The notes beneath the pieces were generated by a model. The model was not told the origin of the DNA. It searched no databases and saw only the letters and a list, made by a program, of their open reading frames with translations. DNA of 38,960 nt from contig JAUCBJ010007976.1 of the NCBI GenBank assembly GCA_032718475.1, positions 1 through 38,960 of the forward strand. Reading direction: 5' to 3'. Made by a program: the position numbers and the translations under genes. Numbering within the stretch: position 1 is the first letter of the stretch; each line of letters opens with the position of its first letter. Below are positions 30,787 to 38,960 of this stretch, one piece after another. The DNA is from Nemertoderma westbladi. Taxonomy: Eukaryota > Xenacoelomorpha > Nemertodermatida > Nemertodermatidae.

Positions 30787-31692
30787 ACACCATGTCCTGG
30801 AATATAGTGTCGTTATTCAGGTACCTGCCCCCCCCCCCCCCCCCCCCTCCCCCCCAAAAAAATTTTTTTTTTCTACAAATCTCAATGCGATTGCATGAAA
30901 TTTGAAACAGAGATGGTTTCACCTCCCTCCTCCTTGCTGGGTGAGCCAGAATTTTTATTTTCGCTTTCATTCTTTAGCTACAAGCGTTTGAAAAAGGTGT
31001 CTCCATCGATACTGCACCAGTTACACCGCAGTTATTCTTCAAACATTTAGTGATTTGTTGGTACTAGTGGAAAGCTGACCGTGCAAGGATTCTAAATATG
31101 TGTAAATATTTGAATTTGGTTGGGAAATATCTGAGATATGGGCATTCGAAATTTGCATGTAATAGCTTCCGCTGCACACCATTTATTCTATTAATAAATA
31201 CACAATGTTCTAGAACATGTTTTTCAATCCTTTTTCAATCGCTTGTAGCTAAAGAATGAAAGCGAAAATAAAAATTCTGGCTCACCCAGCAAGGAGGAGG
31301 GAGGTGAAACTATCTCTGTTTCAAATTTCATGCAATCTCATTAAGATTTGTAGAACAATTTGGGGGGGGGGGGTCCATGTCCAAATTGTGTTACATATTT
31401 GGAATCCTTGCATGACCAGCTTTCCATTTGTACCAACAAACAGCTATAAGGTAGAAGAATAACTGCGTTGTAACTGGTGTAATATCGCTGGAGACACTTT
31501 TTTAAACGCTTGTAGCTAAAGATTGAAAGCAAAAATAAAAATTTTGGCTCACCCAGTCAGTGGTCGGGAGGTGAAACTATCTCTGTTTCAAATTTCATGC
31601 AATCTCATTACGATATGTAGAAAAAAAAAAAATTGGGGGGGGGGTGGGCAGGTACCTGAATAACGACACTATATTCCAGGACATGGTGTACT
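30787..31692. mobile_element. MITE family 2, 905-bp foldback copy
   Basis: The ends TACACCATGTCCTGGAATAT and ATATTCCAGGACATGGTGTA are exact inverted repeats, and the similarity continues inward for roughly 300 bp on each side (30787 to ~31103, ~31390 to 31692). Each arm carries a C/G run (C13+C7 and C7 around 30828-30855; G10 at 31635-31644). A third, plus-oriented arm lies at about 31236-31373 and ends in G12, so the right half has been duplicated relative to the 509-bp copy at 22152-22660. Confidence 0.85.
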
Positions 31693-32360
31693 GTTCTAAG
31701 TACTGAGGTGTCTACTTAAATATTATAGGAACAAGTTGAATTTACTGACTGTTTGTAGGGCATGTTAGGCCAAATCTATTCTATTTGCAATTAATTCTAT
31801 TCTATATCCAGCCGACAAAAAATGTAAATGTGATTCCGAAAATCAGTATGCGAATCTATTTTATAATTTTACCATGATCATAATATACAAGTTAGCTGAT
31901 GCAGTAGGCCCCACTCTGTAAAAAGAAAGCGCCACACATGCAGCTCTGCTATGTGATATGAAATAAGATTCGTATTCTAATAATGGATTATTCATTTATT
32001 ACAATTTTCGTTTAAGGAGTAGATATTGAATCGATAGCAACAAATTATACAAATTCTGCGTGTAATTATTATTAGCATTCAGTGACTTTTCCATCACCCA
32101 ACAATTTCCATGGGGGAACTTATTTGCAATAATATTTTAAACAAAGTAAATAACAAATAGAAACCACTATATCTTATATATCAATATCAATACCTTAAAG
32201 CTACCAAATAATATTTAATAATAACTTATTTCTAATACGTAATTTATAGTATTACTACAAGCACAATAAATGCCACCAATTTGTAACTTTGTAATTAATG
32301 TACATAAATACGTATAAAATAATATGGTTAGTTGTGGTGATCAGATATGCGATAACACTA
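31693..32360. other. 3' flank of the FoxC-like gene
   Basis: AT-rich sequence downstream (minus strand) of the FoxC stop. A minus-strand AATAAA is at 31995-32000. Nothing else is recognised. Confidence 0.4.
31995..32000 (-). promoter_or_regulatory. Candidate poly-A signal of the FoxC-like gene
   Basis: AATAAA on the minus strand, about 360 bp after the TAA stop codon; it is the first perfect hexamer I noticed downstream. Confidence 0.35.
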
Positions 32361-35394
<3,034 letters not shown>

Positions 35395-35599
35395 TATGGT
35401 TGGTGGCAGGTTGATCTATTATTCTAAGACCTGTAGACTACTGTAGTACGGTACAGTTTAAGAAAGTACAGAAAGTTTAGGATTTCTGAAACCTACGTTG
35501 ACATCCTATCTATTTTTCACCATTTAAACTACTTCTATAATGGCCTCGTCAAAACGTAAAAATTTGTTTCCTTGTCAGTTCAATTATATGTTGATCATT

Positions 35600-35760
35600 A
35601 GTCCACTCACACGCTTTAGTCATTTCACACACATTTTGTACGCTCATATAACTTTTTAGACCTTTCACACACTTTATAGTCCGCCCAGCACATACTTTAT
35701 AGTCTGCTCAATCACTTTATAGTCCTCACACACACTTTTAATAGGCTCATAATAATTTGA
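35600..35760. repeat. Decayed ~20-bp tandem repeat upstream of FoxC
   Basis: About eight imperfect units of 18-23 bp follow the pattern AGTC, C/T-rich, CACAC, CTTTAT (for example AGACCTTTCACACACTTTAT and AGTCTGCTCAATCACTTTAT). It lies 205-365 bp upstream of the FoxC start codon. Confidence 0.6.
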
Positions 35761-35823
35761 TGTTGTAATCTACCTAATAGGGATAACTGCGGGCGAATCT
35801 ATATAGATAAGTGATTTAATAAG

Positions 35824-35847
35824 ATTTGGGGGTAGCACCCCCCAAAT
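35824..35847. repeat. Short hairpin ATTTGGGGG/CCCCCAAAT
   Basis: Nine-base-pair perfect arms around a 6-nt loop containing TAGCAC. It could be a transposon remnant; no function is evident. Confidence 0.6.
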
Positions 35848-37749
35848 GTATTGCCGAAAACGGCCTTTTGCGCCAATGGTAATTTCTCCATCAAAAGTAT
35901 AGTTGAAATTTGTCAAAAATGTAGAATATCAGTTCAGAAGTACCACGTATCAAATTCAACACAACGTTTTTCGCAGAAAATGGATTAGAGTCAATTTAGA
36001 ACTAAAATGACTCCAGATAATTTTTAGAAAAAATGTGAAAAAAAATTGGTTCAGAAGATTTATGGACAAAGGTATTCTGAACAAGTGTAAGTAATCTCAA
36101 CTCATTTCAGATAAAATTAGCGGAGAAATAACCTTTTTCATGAAACAATAATATCATTCTGAGATGTGTTTAAAGTTTAAGGAACAATTCCAATATGATT
36201 ATATTTTTCTTTGTTCGACAATAACTTTGACAAAAATTAATTAAATTCAACAAAATCCTTGCTAAAACTATAACTAATAAAACATCAAGCAGACTAGAGA
36301 GGAAGGTTTGTCAAAAATCAGACTAGCTCGTACGTTTTTGCTTGCTTATACTGTAACTTGAGTTCGTGAAAAGATATGAGAAAGCTGCTTACAAATTTGA
36401 AATCTCCATTAAATTCGGCAGATGATAGGATTAAAAAATTTATTTCACAATTTCCAAAAGCCCTTATACTTGTAGTTCACTCCATGCTTCCTTTTGAGAA
36501 AATTGCTGACCCCAGACCCATAAATAGTAGACCTACAGTAGGTACATGGAGTGTACAGGTAAAACAAACCGGTAGGCCGTAAGCATATGCTACGTCCTCT
36601 AATTCAAAAATTGTCATTATAGTTAACTACACAGCTATCTATATGACAGAGTTTCCAAAGTAAGTAAGGTAAGTGCTGCATTTCGCTTGTACTTGCTGAA
36701 TAATATATCTATACTTCCCATCTTCCCGCGACTACTGTACAACTTTAATACAGAAAACATGATCCTATCCTATGATCCTAACACCAGCTCCTACAAGAAA
36801 AAGTTACTTTTTTTTATTAAACGTTTATATTTTGTTAAGGTACCGGTATCGCATACAAAGCAGCCAAGTAATTGGTGAAATGTATACAGCAATTACTAAA
36901 TACTATATAATTGTTAATATATAATAATAATCATAAATTAATTATTATTGTGTGGTTATATTATATATTTGTTATTTATTATATATTTGAATATTATTTT
37001 GGGCTCAATAAATATGTTTGGAATTTGTTCGCTCTGATTAATTTCTAATTGCGATAATTAATTAGTAATTTAATTACCAAACTTAAATAAAATAGCTACA
37101 AATAAGCAATCAGAAATTATATTTTATTTTATGCCACCATATGGTGTTAGGCATCCCATATATGTTCGATTTACAAATCAGCTCTAAGTTAGCAAGGTTC
37201 TTGAAGCTGTTCTGACCAATCAATGGCAAGACAAGACGTTATTCAAATGAATTGTTTAGAGAAACAAGCTCTATGGATTGAAGCTTCGTGGGGTTTATTT
37301 ACAGTTTCAATAACAATAAGTTTAGTATGAAAATATTTTCTCTCATATTAAAACCGTGACTGACACTCTGCATTAACTCAGCATGTAACGACATTAATGA
37401 AACCATAGTAGTAGAAGCAACATGCAGCGTTCCGTAACCTTACAATCATTACAATGTTTACACCAGTAATGTTTATATGATAGGGCTACTTTACATCCCC
37501 ACGAGGGTACAAAATATACAAAGCTAACAAAAATAATACGTAAATTGTTTTTTATGCTCAATAATTTATCAAAACAAATAAACGACTATCAAATGTGTAT
37601 CAAAAAAGTAATACCATTGACAACTATGTTACAAGCATATTTGGTACGGCAATCTCCTTTGATGTGATGTTGGTACATTTTTGAACATTGTTTAAAATGG
37701 TCTGGGTCTTCACATCCTTTTATAATCATTAGTTATCACTTTTCATCTT

Positions 37750-38000
37750 TGCAGAATATGCGATGAAAGCGGTTGTTGGTTATCAGTTGTTCAGCTGCAT
37801 ACGCGCCGTGCCGTCTTAGACCTGATTGCCAATCAACGAGATAGAACATGGTTCTGAGATCGGATTGTCGAATCTCACCAAATAGCAGTATGGATGGGGC
37901 AAACTTGCTCACTCAAACTCTGTCGCGGGTTATCTCGTGCGGGTCGTGGGCAAATTCTTTTATCAAGTTGCGACAAAGCCATGGTTACGCATGCGAAAGT
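37750..38000. other. CpG-rich block upstream of FoxC
   Basis: This block stands out from AT-rich flanks by frequent CG dinucleotides and by open frames on both strands, typical of a promoter CpG cluster, an exon or a younger repeat. I cannot decide between these. Confidence 0.35.
37879..37982 (-). CDS. Possible first exon of an unidentified minus-strand gene
   Basis: The minus strand has ACCATGG, a strong eukaryotic start context, at 37982, opening MALSQLDKRICPRPARDNPR and continuing to a possible donor TTTG/GTGAGA at 37879/37878. Without splicing the frame stops at once. No partner exon or homology was recognised. Confidence 0.2.
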
Positions 38001-38074
38001 TGTAGTAGAAATTTAAAAAAAATAAAATATCAAATAATTAATCGAATAAAGTAATAGTCTGAAGTAGAAATCCA

Positions 38075-38267
38075 ACCAATAATATTTCGCGATAAGTGAT
38101 AATAGAAAATCACGACATTCTACCAAAACAATAAATAAAATAATAAAATAGGTTATAGTTATGTATGTTTTTTAGAGTAATCAGACGTTAATTGCAACGA
38201 TTTTCCCCTGGAGAAGTGACGAATTTTTGATGCATCCAGAGTGCCCACCATCCCCCCCCCCCCCCCC
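38075..38267. mobile_element. MITE family 1, diverged copy with C16 end
   Basis: ACCAAAACAATAAATAAA, AATAGGTTATAGTT, AGAGTAATCAGACGTTAATTGC and TTTTCCCCTGGAGA follow the core order of 16969-17216. The right end is GATGCATCCAGAGTGCC followed by C16 at 38252-38267. The left end is not identifiable. Confidence 0.6.
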
Positions 38268-38344
38268 ATTATTTATTTTTCAATTCATATTCATTTATAA
38301 TTATTAATATAATATTATAATATTTTACATATTATACTATCAAA

Positions 38345-38543
38345 TTATAAATTTTCTCTAATATCACCCAACGCCTTACATTTAAAATACACTTCGCCGT
38401 AGTTTGGGTATCCGAACCGGAGATCCCCAAAGCCCAGCCCTTGACTTAGCCTCAATAGATTCTGAATAATTTCCCGAGTATCTTTTTCAAATATGGAGGC
38501 AAAGTGGGCCCCGGAGGTTTTGTTGACAGTTGAATGCGAATCT
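38345..38543 (-). CDS. Possible last exon of an unidentified minus-strand gene
   Basis: A minus frame with protein-like composition runs from an acceptor-like TTTTCATTATTGCGAG to a TAA at 38345-38347: DSHSTVNKTSGAHFASIFEK, then REIIQNLLRLSQGLGFGD, then LRFGYPNYGEVYFKC, ending RENL. I do not recognise the family. The upstream exons would lie beyond 38580 or outside the window. Confidence 0.35.
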
Positions 38544-38579
38544 CTCGCAATAATGAAAATATAATACATATATTCCATT

Positions 38580-38960
38580 CCAATTTATTATATTAACTGT
38601 CGGAATAACTCATAAACAATAACTATAGGGTACCGGTAACTTACATGGTACATGGGCAGGGGAATGCTCTATCAGCATGCTCCGTGTACAGTACTACCGC
38701 TCTCTTTCGGTATGTCCAGCAAGATTAAGCAGTCCTGTACTTGATCAATAAAAAGGGGCGAGCCGTGCAGACATGGTGCGCTCACTACATCATGCTGATT
38801 ATACATAATACGACAGAAGTTAAAAAGTTTATACCCATCATACAACGACAACACAACGAGAAAGTTAGAAAAAACGGGGATGAAACTGGTAACACCGAAG
38901 GAAGGCAACGGAGATGCGGTACCGCCATCTCTGCTGAGTTCGACGGAGGTTGTCCTTCTC
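38580..38960. other. Right edge: no gene established
   Basis: The minus strand has a CpG-containing segment (38840-38960) with short open frames (one from AGATGGCGG near 38917, another giving EKDNLRRTQQRWRYRISVAF at the very edge). They may belong to the gene ending at 38345, but no consistent splice model was found. Confidence 0.3.

Larger units (their letters stand above)
35395..37740. other. Upstream region of the FoxC-like gene
   Basis: No coding exon is recognised. The proximal part holds a decayed tandem repeat (35600-35760) and a G5/C5 hairpin (35824-35847). 36376-36582 has a 68-codon plus frame without motifs. 36880-37000 is almost pure A/T. Confidence 0.4.

Noticed and set aside
36376-36582. 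68-codon plus-strand frame upstream of FoxC
   Set aside because: No recognised domain or conserved signals; consistent with chance in AT-rich DNA.
37848-38054. 68-codon plus-strand frame in the CpG-rich block
   Set aside because: Frames on both strands are open here, and this one has no protein-like motif; strand cannot be decided.

Overview
This is an AT-rich stretch of animal (metazoan) nuclear genome: spliced genes, GT-AG introns, non-LTR retrotransposons, a solo LTR, tRNA-derived SINEs, MITE-like inverted-repeat elements and a large minisatellite. The two recognisable host genes point to a bilaterian: a large-Rab GTPase of the RASEF/Rab45 type and a FoxC-type forkhead factor. The forkhead box is cut by two introns and is fairly divergent, unlike the usually intronless vertebrate FOXC genes. 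An invertebrate, perhaps a non-vertebrate deuterostome, is my best guess, but the species cannot be named from sequence alone.

Layout. 1-3.5 kb: two diverged copies of a ~500-bp direct repeat about 3.0 kb apart, each with a long G5/C5-capped hairpin; odd, partly repetitive GC-mixed sequence and a tRNA-like remnant lie between them. 4.47-10.9 kb (+): six 3'-terminal exons of the RASEF-like gene (the EF-hand/coiled-coil part, if present, lies upstream). Its introns hold a 1.65-kb, 44-bp-unit minisatellite and a MITE. 10.9-14.9 kb: AT-rich 3' flank. 14.9-18.1 kb: truncated LINE 'B' pieces (one split by a SINE with a 14-bp target duplication), a MITE with a poly-C end, and a CpG-rich open segment that may be an exon. 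18.8-21.9 kb (-): a nearly complete but frameshifted LINE 'A' with endonuclease and reverse transcriptase. 22.1-22.7 kb: a 509-bp MITE with a G24 tract. 23.3-28.3 kb: a nest of LINE 'B' copies; one minus-strand copy is split by a 1.25-kb TG...CA segment with a 5-bp target duplication, read here as a solo LTR, and a plus-strand copy lies opposite it. 30.8-31.7 kb: a 905-bp foldback relative of the 22-kb MITE. 32.4-35.4 kb (-): the FoxC-like gene, four exons, 319 residues, with a SINE in intron 3 and a MITE in intron 1. 35.4-39.0 kb: FoxC upstream DNA with a decayed tandem repeat, a CpG-rich block, another MITE and a possible last exon of an unidentified minus-strand gene.

Nothing suggests that the two host genes act together; they are converging neighbours separated by ~21 kb of mobile-element debris. 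I found no clear new biological system. The strongest structural observations are the three-frame-open minisatellite with higher-order periods, the covarying hairpins in the 3-kb direct repeat, the precise nested insertions, and the recurrent association of long G/C homopolymers with transposon termini.
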